Source of the DNA: JAGLTN01 sp035403325
Lineage (GTDB): Bacteria; Planctomycetota; Phycisphaerae; Sedimentisphaerales; Anaerobacaceae
Assembly (NCBI GenBank): GCA_964492365.1
Contig: CAZBKA010000002.1
Coordinates: 1-58,431, forward strand
DNA length: 58,431 nt
Direction: 5' to 3'
Below are positions 6,879 through 15,572 of the stretch, in pieces (within the stretch, counting starts at the first letter, position 1; each line of letters begins with the position of its first letter). The notes under the pieces were generated by a model. That model was not told where the DNA came from. It saw only the letters and a list, made by a program, of their open reading frames with translations, and made no database searches. A program made the position numbers and the translations under genes.

Positions 6879-9755
6879 ATGGAAAAGAGTTTGAAATTAG
6901 AAGTGTGTGCATTTTCTGCGATAATTCTTTGTTTATTTCTCACAGTTTGCGGATGGGGTTTCGAGGGAGATATTTCAAGCGACGGGGTTGTTGACTTCGA
7001 TGATCTATCGGTGATGGGAGAAAAATGGTTAGCCGACAGCTGGCTCGAGAATAACTGGGGCGGCTGGGCGGATATTGACCACAGCAACAGTGTTAACCTG
7101 AGTGACTTTTCTATAATGGCTAACAATTGGAACGAGATGATACCGGCTGACAGTAATCTGGTTTTGTGGTGGAGCTTTGACCAGACGGGTGGAAATGCGG
7201 TTCTCGATAAAAGCGGTCATGGTAATAATGGGACGGTATTCGGCGGGGCTAATTTTGTCGAAGGTGTTGTCGGCAACAGCCTGAATTTTGACGGAATTAA
7301 CGACTGGATAGAAAAGACATATCCGACTGGTTTTCCATGCGAAGCCGATGACAGATGGACGATTAATTTATTTTTGAAAGTTCCGCAAGAACCCAATTCG
7401 ACACAATGGATCGGCGGCTGGGGCAAAGGCGCCTATGGGGGATGGCACAATACGGGGACATCGGAAAGATGGATATTTTACAAAGATATATGGGCATCTG
7501 ATCCACCCGTAATGACAACACATTTCTGGACGTATGACAGCGGCTCGATTGAGTGGCCTAAGCAAAGTCTTGATATCGGTGAATGGCAGATGCTTACTGT
7601 GACATATGACGGGGTAATGCTGCGGGTATACAAAAATGGTTTGCTGATGGCCAAGAATGATAAGACACTGCTAGCAAGTGTTGCGAAGATAGTTTGTCTC
7701 GGTAAAAATGTAGACTGGTCGGGGCCTGGGAACGCTTTGCTGGGACAGGTGGATGAGTTTATGATATGGGATTATGCGCTTTGTCCGGAAGAAATAGGTT
7801 TGCTGCTGGAGCCTTTCAAGGCAGGCAGATGTGAGCCGTTCGATAAAGAATCCGGGGTTAATTTAAATGTGACTTTGAAGTGGAAAACCGGCGCGGGAGC
7901 GAACAGCCATGATGTTTATTGGGGGACGGATTTCGAGGATGTAAAAAAGGCAACGCAGCGGAGCATTTTTTATAAGGGCAATTTCGGGTTCAGTCATAAC
8001 TGGTTTACGTTAGATAAGCTCAAGGCTGGGCTGATATATTACTGGCGAATCGATGAGGTTTGTCAGGGGTTAAGAATTAAAGGCGATGTCTGGCAATTTG
8101 TTACAGCTATGGCGGATAACAGTTTGGTAGTTTTGCCGGGGAAAACAAATATCGGCAAGTATGATGCGTTGTTTGTTGATTTGCTGACGAGTTATGAATA
8201 TGAGAATCCGTTTAATCCGGATGAAATTAAGATCGATGCGGTTATTAGTACGCCTGACGGAAATAGTCTGACGGTGCCAGGATTTTATTATTCGGGGCAA
8301 GAGAGCGGCAGCAGATGGCAGGTAAGATTTACACCTAGAAAAACGGGGACTTACCAATATTATGTTAAGCTTTATAAGAACGGCAGTGTTGCTGAACAAT
8401 CAGAAGTATTCAGTCTGGATGTCACGGAGTCAGTGGAAGATGGATTTTTGAGGATTAATCCTGATTCTTTGTACACACTTAAATATGACAGCGGTAAGCA
8501 ATTCAGAGGGGTTGGTAATAATTTGGCAGGTGAAAGTTTTTCAGGATTTGCGAGCAATGGCAAGCCTTTCAGTTATGATAATTATTTTGAAATGCTTGAT
8601 GCGAATAATTGTAATTTTGTGCGGGTGTGGATGAGTTGCAGTAATAAGCCTATCGAATGGATTGATTGCGGGCTGGGCAGGTATAATCTGGTTAATGCGG
8701 AGCGTTGGGATGAGATAATTGAGCTGGCAGAGATGCATGGACTTTATTTGATGGTAACTCTGGACAGCGGTGAGTCGCTGCATAAGAATCCGAATTACTG
8801 GAACTGCTGCAATGAGTGGACAAACAATCCTTATAATGCTGCTCTTGGCGGTCCTTGCGCGGAGCCTGTGGATTTCTTTACCAATGCGACGGCAAAAGAA
8901 TTTTATAAGAAAAGACTTCGTTATATTGTTGCAAGGTGGGGATACAGCCCGAATGTTTGCATGTGGGAGCTTTGGAACGAGCTTAATCAGGCAGTCAGTG
9001 AGATGGACCCTACTGTTGCTGAGCCTGCGAGTATTGCATGGCATGATGAGATGGCTGGGTACCTGAAATCTATTGACCCATTCGGGCACATTGTGAGTAC
9101 GAGTACAAGCAGCGATTATCCTGGTCAGCTTTGGGAGGTGGATGATATTGACCTGACACAGACTCATTATTATTACGAAAGCTCCGCGAATATGTACAGC
9201 AGATTAGAGAGCTTCGGCAAGACTTACGGCAAGCCTCATGTACTGGGAGAATTTGCTTATAGTTGGCATGGGCCTGGTGAGATCGGTTATTATGAAGAGT
9301 ATAAGCGTGAGCTGCATCTGGGGCTTTGGCGAGGAATGTTCAGCATGACACCGATATTACCTTTGACGTGGTGGGTTGAGTTTTTCGATGAGCAGGGACA
9401 GTTTTATAATTTCAGTGTTGTAAGGAATTTCTGCCAAGAGATGCTGACGGGCAATGACGATGTTTTATCTGAAAATAAGATTAATAGTGACGGGCTCGAC
9501 GGGATGAGTTTGAAGTCAGGCGGACAAGTATTTTGCTGGTTTTATAATAATACAAAAGGCAGCAACTTTAATGTCACTATCTATGGCCTGAATCTGGATA
9601 ATTATCGTTACAGATATTATGACACAACCACGGGCACCTGGTCGGCATGGATATATAAACCTTTGTTAACAGTGCCTTACCTTAATTTGAATCTTTCCCT
9701 TGCTGCAAGTAAGGATATTGCGATACAGGTTCAGATATCGCCGATAGTTAATTAG
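6879..9755 (+). CDS. Secreted multi-domain clan-A glycoside hydrolase with N-terminal dockerin-like, LamG-like and DUF5060-like modules
   Basis: A 958-residue secreted protein. After the signal peptide (about 1-27) come two EF-hand-like motifs, each ending in a tryptophan (G-D-I-S-S-D-G from residue 30 to W50; D-I-D-H-S-N-S from 65 to W84), as in type I dockerins. Next: a LamG/concanavalin-like jelly roll (about 92-310), a fibronectin-III-like segment (about 315-410), a DUF5060-like beta domain (about 425-520), and a TIM barrel (about 530-860) with the acid/base in W-N-E-L-N (Glu701) and the nucleophile in L-G-E-F (Glu791), the spacing of GH5/GH39-type retaining enzymes. A C-terminal beta domain finishes it. 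It likely cleaves beta-linked polysaccharide outside the cell. Substrate cannot be read from sequence. Confidence 0.85.
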   Translation: MEKSLKLEVCAFSAIILCLFLTVCGWGFEGDISSDGVVDFDDLSVMGEKWLADSWLENNWGGWADIDHSNSVNLSDFSIMANNWNEMIPADSNLVLWWSFDQTGGNAVLDKSGHGNNGTVFGGANFVEGVVGNSLNFDGINDWIEKTYPTGFPCEADDRWTINLFLKVPQEPNSTQWIGGWGKGAYGGWHNTGTSERWIFYKDIWASDPPVMTTHFWTYDSGSIEWPKQSLDIGEWQMLTVTYDGVMLRVYKNGLLMAKNDKTLLASVAKIVCLGKNVDWSGPGNALLGQVDEFMIWDYALCPEEIGLLLEPFKAGRCEPFDKESGVNLNVTLKWKTGAGANSHDVYWGTDFEDVKKATQRSIFYKGNFGFSHNWFTLDKLKAGLIYYWRIDEVCQGLRIKGDVWQFVTAMADNSLVVLPGKTNIGKYDALFVDLLTSYEYENPFNPDEIKIDAVISTPDGNSLTVPGFYYSGQESGSRWQVRFTPRKTGTYQYYVKLYKNGSVAEQSEVFSLDVTESVEDGFLRINPDSLYTLKYDSGKQFRGVGNNLAGESFSGFASNGKPFSYDNYFEMLDANNCNFVRVWMSCSNKPIEWIDCGLGRYNLVNAERWDEIIELAEMHGLYLMVTLDSGESLHKNPNYWNCCNEWTNNPYNAALGGPCAEPVDFFTNATAKEFYKKRLRYIVARWGYSPNVCMWELWNELNQAVSEMDPTVAEPASIAWHDEMAGYLKSIDPFGHIVSTSTSSDYPGQLWEVDDIDLTQTHYYYESSANMYSRLESFGKTYGKPHVLGEFAYSWHGPGEIGYYEEYKRELHLGLWRGMFSMTPILPLTWWVEFFDEQGQFYNFSVVRNFCQEMLTGNDDVLSENKINSDGLDGMSLKSGGQVFCWFYNNTKGSNFNVTIYGLNLDNYRYRYYDTTTGTWSAWIYKPLLTVPYLNLNLSLAASKDIAIQVQISPIVN

Positions 9756-9907
9756 CATGTAAATATTTTGCTATTTATTTATCTATACTGATTTTATAGA
9801 CAGCGCGGGTTGTGTTTCTAAAAAAAGTCTTGCTTAATTTCTTCTGAAGAAATACTTTGTGTATTCGGTTTTAACAAACTTGTAAAAGTATGTTCAGGAG
9901 TATTAAA

Positions 9908-12900
9908 ATGATAACCAGGCAAACACTTTTTCTTTTCATGGCAATTTTATTTTCAGCAAATAATTATCTTTTCGGTGGAAACCAAAAATCTGAAACTGCT
10001 TTGATAGTTTGCAGCAAAGATGCTTCTGCAATCGAGAAAATGGCGGCGAGGGAGATTCGCAGGTATATTTATTTGCGAACTGATGAGCTTGTAATGATAG
10101 TGAACAAGGTCAAAGGCGGGGAAAATCTGATAGTCGTAGGGCAAAAAGACAGCGAAGTATTTAAACATGTTATAAGCAATGAACTGCAAAAAGATATTAG
10201 CGTGCTGTCTGAACAGGAATATATCATTAAGACCGTAACATATAAGGGCAAAGATGCGGTGGTTATTGTTGGCGGTGATGCAGTGGGGACTTTATATGGG
10301 GCCTACAGATTTGCGGAGACAATGGGGGTTCGGTTCTATCTGGAGGGCGATGTTGTAGGGGATGAAAAAATCGCATTGACGATTCCACAACTTGATATTA
10401 AAGATTCTCCATTATTCGAATTAAGAGGTATTCAGCCTTTTCATGATTTTCCGGAGGGTCCTGACTGGTGGGATATTGACGGATATAAAGCGGTGCTTGC
10501 GCAGCTTCCTAAGATGCGGATGAACTTTTTGGGGCTGCACACATATCCCGAAGGCTGGCTTGGACCTGAGCCTACGGTATGGATCGGTGAGAAAGAAGAT
10601 ATCGGTAAAGGCGGGCGAGTAAAATCCAGTTATCCGAGCAGACACTTTACGAGTTACAGCGGGACATGGGGGTATCAGAAAAAGGATACCTGTGATTATC
10701 TTTTCGGCGGTGATCAGATATTTGAAAAGAATGGTTACGGCGTAGATTATATGGAAGGCATGATGCCGTGGCCTGAGACGGAACAGGAAAAGAATGTTTT
10801 ATTCTACAGGATGGGAAATGTTTTGAAGGATGCTTTTGATTTTGCGAATATGCTCGGCATAAAAACTTGCATAGGAACAGAAACGCCTTTGGTTATTCCT
10901 TCAGAAGTCCAACAAAGGCTTAGAGAAGCTGGAAAGAATCCTGAAGAGCCTCAAGTTGTACAGGAGTTATATGAGGGGATGTTTAAGCGGATAATGGAAA
11001 CCCATAAGCTTGATTACTACTGGATATGGACGCCTGAAAACTGGACCTGGGATGAAAAATATTCAAATGATAATGCAGATAAAGCATTGGAAGATATACA
11101 GCTTGCGGTCAAGGCGAAGGAAAATGTCGGGGCTGGTTTCAGGTTGGCAACTTGCGGGTGGGTTCTTGGACCTGTAAAAAATCGTGCGATGTTTGACAAT
11201 GCACTGCCTAAAGATATGCCGATGAGCTGTATTAACAGGAACGTTGGTTGTGATTTTGTCGAACCTGGATTTGCGGATGTTACAGACAGGGATAAGTGGG
11301 CGATACCGTGGCTTGAAGATGATGCTGGAATGATAGTTCCGCAACTTTGGGCAGGCAGGATGCGAAAAGATGCGGCAGACGCTTTGAAATATGGATGCAA
11401 CGGACTTATGGGGATACACTGGAGAACAAGAATACTTGGGCCGAACGTTTCTGCACTTGCCAAAGCAGGCTGGGATCAGGAAGGATGGAACGCAGATTTT
11501 AATCCACAAAGTAAAAAAAGTGAACCCGTATTTGTTGATGGCGCAATCGGTGGAAAACCGGCAGTATATGCAAGTAATGTGATTGAAAAAACCGATGATG
11601 ATGGATTGTATAACAGTGTACGTTATGATGTTAAAGGTTATCAGTTTAAAGTCGATAACGGCAAGTATAAAGTAACATTGAAGTTTTGTGAGGTACATTA
11701 TAACGAGGCCGGCAAGAGAGTTTTCGGTGTGAAATTACAGGGCAAGGAAGTTATTGATCGGCTTGATATCTTTGAAAAGGTCGGAAAGAATTGCGTTCTG
11801 GACTATACTTTTGATGATATAGATATCACTGACGGTGTGTTGAAAATAGTGTTTGATTATATTGTTGAATATCCGTGTATAAGTGCAATAGTTATTGAGG
11901 GTAATGGGGTATTAAAAAAGATCAATTGCGGCGGCAATACCTATGGCGATTATGCAGCGGATATGAGTGCAACACCAGAACAGGAAAGAGGGCTTGCGAT
12001 TAACGATTTCTATGTTGACTGGGCGAGGACAAGTTTTGGTGAAGAAGCAGCTGAGAATATCGCAAAGATATTTACCAGCATTGACGGTAAGCTGCCCCGA
12101 CCTGCGCAATGGGTCGACGGACCTGGCGGAATTGCGGCTGATAATAACCCATGGGATAAGGTTAAACAAGCGTATGGCTTTGTTGATGAGATGGCTGGAT
12201 TGAAAGACAAGGTGACAGGTAAAGGTAATGTTGAAAGATTTGATTACTGGCTGAACAATTTCATGTATCTGCGTGAAGTAGCAAAGGGTAATTGTTTGTG
12301 GGGCAGATATAACGATATCATGGTAAAAGTCAAATCAGAGGCTGATGCAGTTAAGAAAAAGGAGATGGCTATACAAGAAGCCCTGCCTGCAAGAGAAGAG
12401 CTAATAAAACAAAATGGTGTCATACAAAAATATCTTCTTGCAACGGTAACCACAACCGGAGCGATGGGCAATGTCACCAACTGGAACCAGCATATCTATC
12501 CCATCCTGTTAAGTAATTCTGAGGGTGAATTGTCGCAAATTATCGGCAAATTGCCGCCACAGGCACAGAGCGGGAGATATAAAAAGTATGATGGTGACAT
12601 CAGGATGTTTGTCTCGGTAGTAAGGACAAGCTTAGAAAGAGGGGAAAGTCTCAAGCTTAAAGTTATCGTACTTGGTGACATTTTCAAGAAGGCATCGCTG
12701 TATTATAGAGAGATGGGCAGCGGTAAATTTGAAATTAGAGATATCAAACATGTTAATCGTGGTGTTTATCAGGTTGTAATATCCGGTGAAAAGTTAAAAT
12801 CCCTAGATACGGTTGAATACTATATTGATGCTGAAACATTGGGAGGTGTAAAATTAAGATGGCCTGCAACGAGTCCGGAAATTAACCAAACTGTTATCAT

Positions 12901-12910
12901 ATTAGACTGA
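9908..12910 (+). CDS. Secreted glycosidase-like protein (alpha-glucuronidase-type N-terminus) with inserted malectin-like domain
   Basis: Start set at ATG 9908 because AGGAG (9896-9900) lies 7 bases upstream; an in-frame ATG at 9890 has no such site. The product is about 1000 residues with a signal peptide. The first about 150 residues (Rossmann-like, ending in G-V-R-F-Y) match the N-terminal domain shared by GH67/GH115 alpha-glucuronidases and DUF4838 proteins. A TIM-barrel-like region follows with W-I-W-T-P-E-N-W-T-W and Q-L-W-A-G motifs. A malectin-like carbohydrate-binding domain (about 538-666; K-V-T-L-K-F-C-E, G-K-R-V-F-G-V) is placed inside the protein, after which helical sequence resumes. 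The C-terminal about 100 residues form a beta domain. Probably extracellular sugar hydrolysis, perhaps of uronic-acid-containing glycan; the exact family is uncertain. Confidence 0.75.
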   Translation: MITRQTLFLFMAILFSANNYLFGGNQKSETALIVCSKDASAIEKMAAREIRRYIYLRTDELVMIVNKVKGGENLIVVGQKDSEVFKHVISNELQKDISVLSEQEYIIKTVTYKGKDAVVIVGGDAVGTLYGAYRFAETMGVRFYLEGDVVGDEKIALTIPQLDIKDSPLFELRGIQPFHDFPEGPDWWDIDGYKAVLAQLPKMRMNFLGLHTYPEGWLGPEPTVWIGEKEDIGKGGRVKSSYPSRHFTSYSGTWGYQKKDTCDYLFGGDQIFEKNGYGVDYMEGMMPWPETEQEKNVLFYRMGNVLKDAFDFANMLGIKTCIGTETPLVIPSEVQQRLREAGKNPEEPQVVQELYEGMFKRIMETHKLDYYWIWTPENWTWDEKYSNDNADKALEDIQLAVKAKENVGAGFRLATCGWVLGPVKNRAMFDNALPKDMPMSCINRNVGCDFVEPGFADVTDRDKWAIPWLEDDAGMIVPQLWAGRMRKDAADALKYGCNGLMGIHWRTRILGPNVSALAKAGWDQEGWNADFNPQSKKSEPVFVDGAIGGKPAVYASNVIEKTDDDGLYNSVRYDVKGYQFKVDNGKYKVTLKFCEVHYNEAGKRVFGVKLQGKEVIDRLDIFEKVGKNCVLDYTFDDIDITDGVLKIVFDYIVEYPCISAIVIEGNGVLKKINCGGNTYGDYAADMSATPEQERGLAINDFYVDWARTSFGEEAAENIAKIFTSIDGKLPRPAQWVDGPGGIAADNNPWDKVKQAYGFVDEMAGLKDKVTGKGNVERFDYWLNNFMYLREVAKGNCLWGRYNDIMVKVKSEADAVKKKEMAIQEALPAREELIKQNGVIQKYLLATVTTTGAMGNVTNWNQHIYPILLSNSEGELSQIIGKLPPQAQSGRYKKYDGDIRMFVSVVRTSLERGESLKLKVIVLGDIFKKASLYYREMGSGKFEIRDIKHVNRGVYQVVISGEKLKSLDTVEYYIDAETLGGVKLRWPATSPEINQTVIILD

Positions 12911-12984
12911 AATGAGAAAATAGAGAATCCAAATTGTTACTATAAAATTTTTATATACATTTACCATATAAACTAAAAAAAAGA

Positions 12985-13013
12985 TTGACTTTCGTTTATT
13001 TGTTTGTTCAAAT
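12985..13013 (+). promoter_or_regulatory. Candidate promoter of the cold-shock gene
   Basis: TTGACT (12985-12990), a 17-base spacer and TCAAAT (13008-13013). The -35 is good, the -10 is weak. It would give a leader of about 95 bases, matching the structured region that follows. Confidence 0.4.
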
Positions 13014-13040
13014 TGTGGTGTGTACAGGGAGTTTCTTTCA

Positions 13041-13100
13041 CCCCAAAAAGTGACTTCCAGCAATATTTGTTTTGGGGATTATTAAAGGTCGATTAGACCT
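13041..13100 (+). promoter_or_regulatory. Structured 5' leader of the cold-shock gene
   Basis: CCCCAAAA (13041-13048) pairs perfectly with TTTTGGGG (13070-13077) across a 21-base loop. A second small hairpin, AGGTC/GACCT (13086-13090 with 13096-13100), ends one base before the Shine-Dalgarno GGGAG. Temperature-dependent leader folding is known for cspA-type mRNAs; that role is inferred here. Confidence 0.5.
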
Positions 13101-13114
13101 TGGGAGTGACACAA

Positions 13115-13318
13115 GTGGATACAGGTACAGTAAAGTGGTTCAATGACAAAAAAGGTTTTGGTTTTATTACCCCTGACGACGGAAGTGAAGATCTTTTCGT
13201 ACATCACAGCGAGATCGCGGCAGAAGGCTATCGCAGCCTTAAAGATGGACAGAAAGTTTCGTATGAAGTAGCAAAAGGCGATAAAGGTTTGCAGGCAACA
13301 AAAGTTACCGGCAACTAG
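13115..13318 (+). CDS. Cold-shock domain protein (CspA family)
   Basis: A 67-residue single cold-shock domain, the usual family length. It has the G-T-V-K-W-F-N start, RNP1-like K-G-F-G-F-I and RNP2-like D-L-F-V-H-H, the aromatic RNA/ssDNA-binding face, and ends in V-T-G-N. GTG 13115 is chosen as start because GGGAG lies 8 bases upstream and because this gives the canonical N-terminus; a TTG at 13100 would add five residues and overlap the Shine-Dalgarno site. The protein acts as a nucleic-acid chaperone in the cytoplasm. The gene stands alone, with a structured leader and a hairpin soon after the stop. Confidence 0.93.
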   Translation: MDTGTVKWFNDKKGFGFITPDDGSEDLFVHHSEIAAEGYRSLKDGQKVSYEVAKGDKGLQATKVTGN

Positions 13319-13813
13319 TTCATTTTCTGCAGTATAAAAAGCCCAGCGTCCAGTGGGCCTTTGGAACCTCCGACGACGGTCGACAAAATATTTGATCATA
13401 GATAGTTTTGGATATTTTCCGGAGGTATACGAGGGAGTGTATACGCGGTTTATCAAAATTAGCGGTAATGTTCTGTCAAAATTGAAGGTTTGATATATAT
13501 TGCTGCGGCTGTGTTGTAAATTGTGCTTTACCGATTGCGCATTACCAGTAGGTAGATTGCAGACAAAGTAAGTTTGTATTCATATCAGCCTAATAAGGTG
13601 CTGATGGAGCTGGTTTCGGGCTTGTGGGTGGTGTCTGTCTAAATTTTCGTTCATATCTGTAATTTCGTATCGTATCTATTCTAGTTCTATTCAGTTCATA
13701 TTGAATTTTCGGCTAATTTTGTTGCAGTCAAGGCTGATGGTTATATAATACCCTTTTGTTTAATTAATCCTAAATTATCGTAGACATGAAGTCTTTTTAG
13801 AAAGGGATTGGCC
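13319..13813. other. Intergenic region between cold-shock gene and symporter
   Basis: About 495 bases without a credible gene. It holds a hairpin at 13341-13358 (GCCCA/TGGGC) flanked by AAAAA on its left, which reads as a terminator on the minus strand and only weakly on the plus strand; a second hairpin at about 13426-13445 (GTATAC/GTATAC); and the symporter promoter near 13722-13749. The rest shows nothing recognisable, though a small RNA cannot be excluded. Confidence 0.6.
13722..13749 (+). promoter_or_regulatory. Candidate promoter of the SSS symporter gene
   Basis: TTGCAG (13722-13727), 16-base spacer, TATAAT (13744-13749), about 65 bases before the ATG at 13814. Confidence 0.55.
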
Positions 13814-15475
13814 ATGGGTTTGAGTTTTGTAGACATTGCGGTGTTTGTGTTATTTCTCGTGGGGGTAGTTGCTATTGGCTTATTAAAGAGCCGATCAGAA
13901 AAAAACACAAATGAAGATTATTTTCTCGCAGGCAGAGGATTGAAATGGTGGCTGATAGGCTTTTCTCTGATTGCCGCTAACATTTCGACTGAGCAGTTCG
14001 TTGGCATGAGCGGTGACGCTGCGGGCAATGTTGGCTTGGCAATTGCAAGCTATGAGTGGATGGCGGCAATAACTCTTATTATTGTCGCATTTTTCTTTCT
14101 GCCTCATTTCCTGCGAGCAGGTATTTATACAATGCCCGAGTTTCTGGAATATCGCTATGACTGGACAGCAAGAGCAATTATGGCGTCAGCAACGCTGATG
14201 ATATATGTAATGCTGGTTGGCTGTATTACTTATTCAGGAGCATTAACAATAGAGGCCTTCGTAAAAGCGAGAATGGGTTATGAGATATCATTGTGGGCCG
14301 GTTCTATTTTTATTGTTGTAATAGCATTGATCTATGTCGTAATGGGCGGTTTGAAAGCCTGTGCATGGGCGGATGTGATTCAGGGTTCTGCTCTTATTAT
14401 CGCCGGTGCGGTTATTATGATCCTTGTATTTATCAAACTCGGACTGGTTGAACAGGCTACCATGCTAGTCGATGGAGCGGCAAAAACAGTGCCTCTGGAT
14501 TCTGGTATGAGTGCATGGGATCGGTTCTGGCATCTTAATACTAATAAGATGACGATGTATCTTCCTTCGGATCATCCTAAGCTGCCCTGGACGGCACTTA
14601 TCGTTGGTTTGTGGATCCCCAACTTTTATTACTGGGGTTTGAATCAGTATATCACACAGAGAACACTTGGTTCAGCATCACTGTCTGAAGGCCAAAAAGG
14701 TATCGTATTTTCAGCGTTTATGAAATTGATCATTCCTTTCGTTGTTGTTATTCCCGGCATTATTGCTTTTAACCTCTATTATCAGAATATGCAGGTTGAC
14801 GGTGTTTACAAATCAGACCTGGCTTTGGGACAGCTGATAGCGAATGTGGTTCCATCGAATGGATTGTTCGGCTTTGTTCTGGCAGCTTTGCTTGGTGCAG
14901 TTATTTCATCTCTGGCGGCTTTGCTTAATGCGGCAAGTACAATTTTCTCGATGGATATCTACTGTAAATATATTAATAAAAATGCTCAGCAGAATCGGGT
15001 CGTTTCCATGGGCAGAATAAGCGTTGCTGTATTCGGTGCGCTTGCAGTTATTATTTCGGCGTTAGTGCTTGATAATCCAAATCTTAATAAGGGTATCTTT
15101 ACAGTTATCCAGGAAGTACAGGGACTTATCAGTCCTGGTATTCTGGCAGCATTTGCCTTTGGTTTTGTAGTTAAAAAAGCTCCGAGAATTTGCGGGACAA
15201 TATCGCTTGTGATTAACATTGTCGGTTACTCACTGCTGAAGGTTGCTATGCCAGAGCTAAACTTTCTGAATCGTATGGCGGTTTGTTTCGGGCTTTGTAT
15301 TCTGGTTATGGCTGCAATAAGACTTGCTAAACCACTTGCAGAACCGATCACGTTCGAAACTAAAACGACCATTGATCTTAAAGGTTCTAAAGGTGCTTTC
15401 ATTGCAGGTATCGCGGTGATTATATTTACAGTAATACTTTATATTGTATTTAGCCCGCTTGGAATTGTTAAGTAA
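13814..15475 (+). CDS. Sodium/solute symporter (SSS family), probably sugar
   Basis: A 553-residue integral membrane protein with about 14 hydrophobic segments. The G-R-G-L-K-W-W-L-I-G-F-S-L-I block and the following N-I-S-T-E-Q-F-V-G motif are typical of SSS/SGLT-type sodium:sugar symporters. ATG 13814 is preferred because AAAGGG lies 7 bases upstream; a TTG at 13808 would add two residues. The gene closes the carbohydrate locus and has its own promoter and a clear terminator, so it is probably a separate unit. Uptake of a mono- or oligosaccharide released by the enzymes upstream is an inference from position; other SSS substrates are possible. Confidence 0.88.
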   Translation: MGLSFVDIAVFVLFLVGVVAIGLLKSRSEKNTNEDYFLAGRGLKWWLIGFSLIAANISTEQFVGMSGDAAGNVGLAIASYEWMAAITLIIVAFFFLPHFLRAGIYTMPEFLEYRYDWTARAIMASATLMIYVMLVGCITYSGALTIEAFVKARMGYEISLWAGSIFIVVIALIYVVMGGLKACAWADVIQGSALIIAGAVIMILVFIKLGLVEQATMLVDGAAKTVPLDSGMSAWDRFWHLNTNKMTMYLPSDHPKLPWTALIVGLWIPNFYYWGLNQYITQRTLGSASLSEGQKGIVFSAFMKLIIPFVVVIPGIIAFNLYYQNMQVDGVYKSDLALGQLIANVVPSNGLFGFVLAALLGAVISSLAALLNAASTIFSMDIYCKYINKNAQQNRVVSMGRISVAVFGALAVIISALVLDNPNLNKGIFTVIQEVQGLISPGILAAFAFGFVVKKAPRICGTISLVINIVGYSLLKVAMPELNFLNRMAVCFGLCILVMAAIRLAKPLAEPITFETKTTIDLKGSKGAFIAGIAVIIFTVILYIVFSPLGIVK

Positions 15476-15518
15476 TTTTGGGTTATATTTGTAAGAGAAA
15501 CCAGTAGTTTGTATAATG

Positions 15519-15550
15519 CGGCCGAGTTGTTAAGTTACTCGGCCGTTTTT
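15519..15550 (+). terminator. Rho-independent terminator after the symporter
   Basis: A perfect 9-bp stem, CGGCCGAGT (15519-15527) with ACTCGGCCG (15537-15545), 9-base loop, then TTTTT. It isolates the symporter from pyrK. Confidence 0.93.
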
Positions 15551-15572
15551 ATTTTCAGTCTGGAACAGGAAT

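Noticed and set aside
13341..13358. Terminator of the cold-shock gene
   Set aside because: The stem GCCCA/TGGGC is followed by CTTTGG on the plus strand, a weak tail; its five-base run fits the other strand better, so it is mentioned only as a hairpin.
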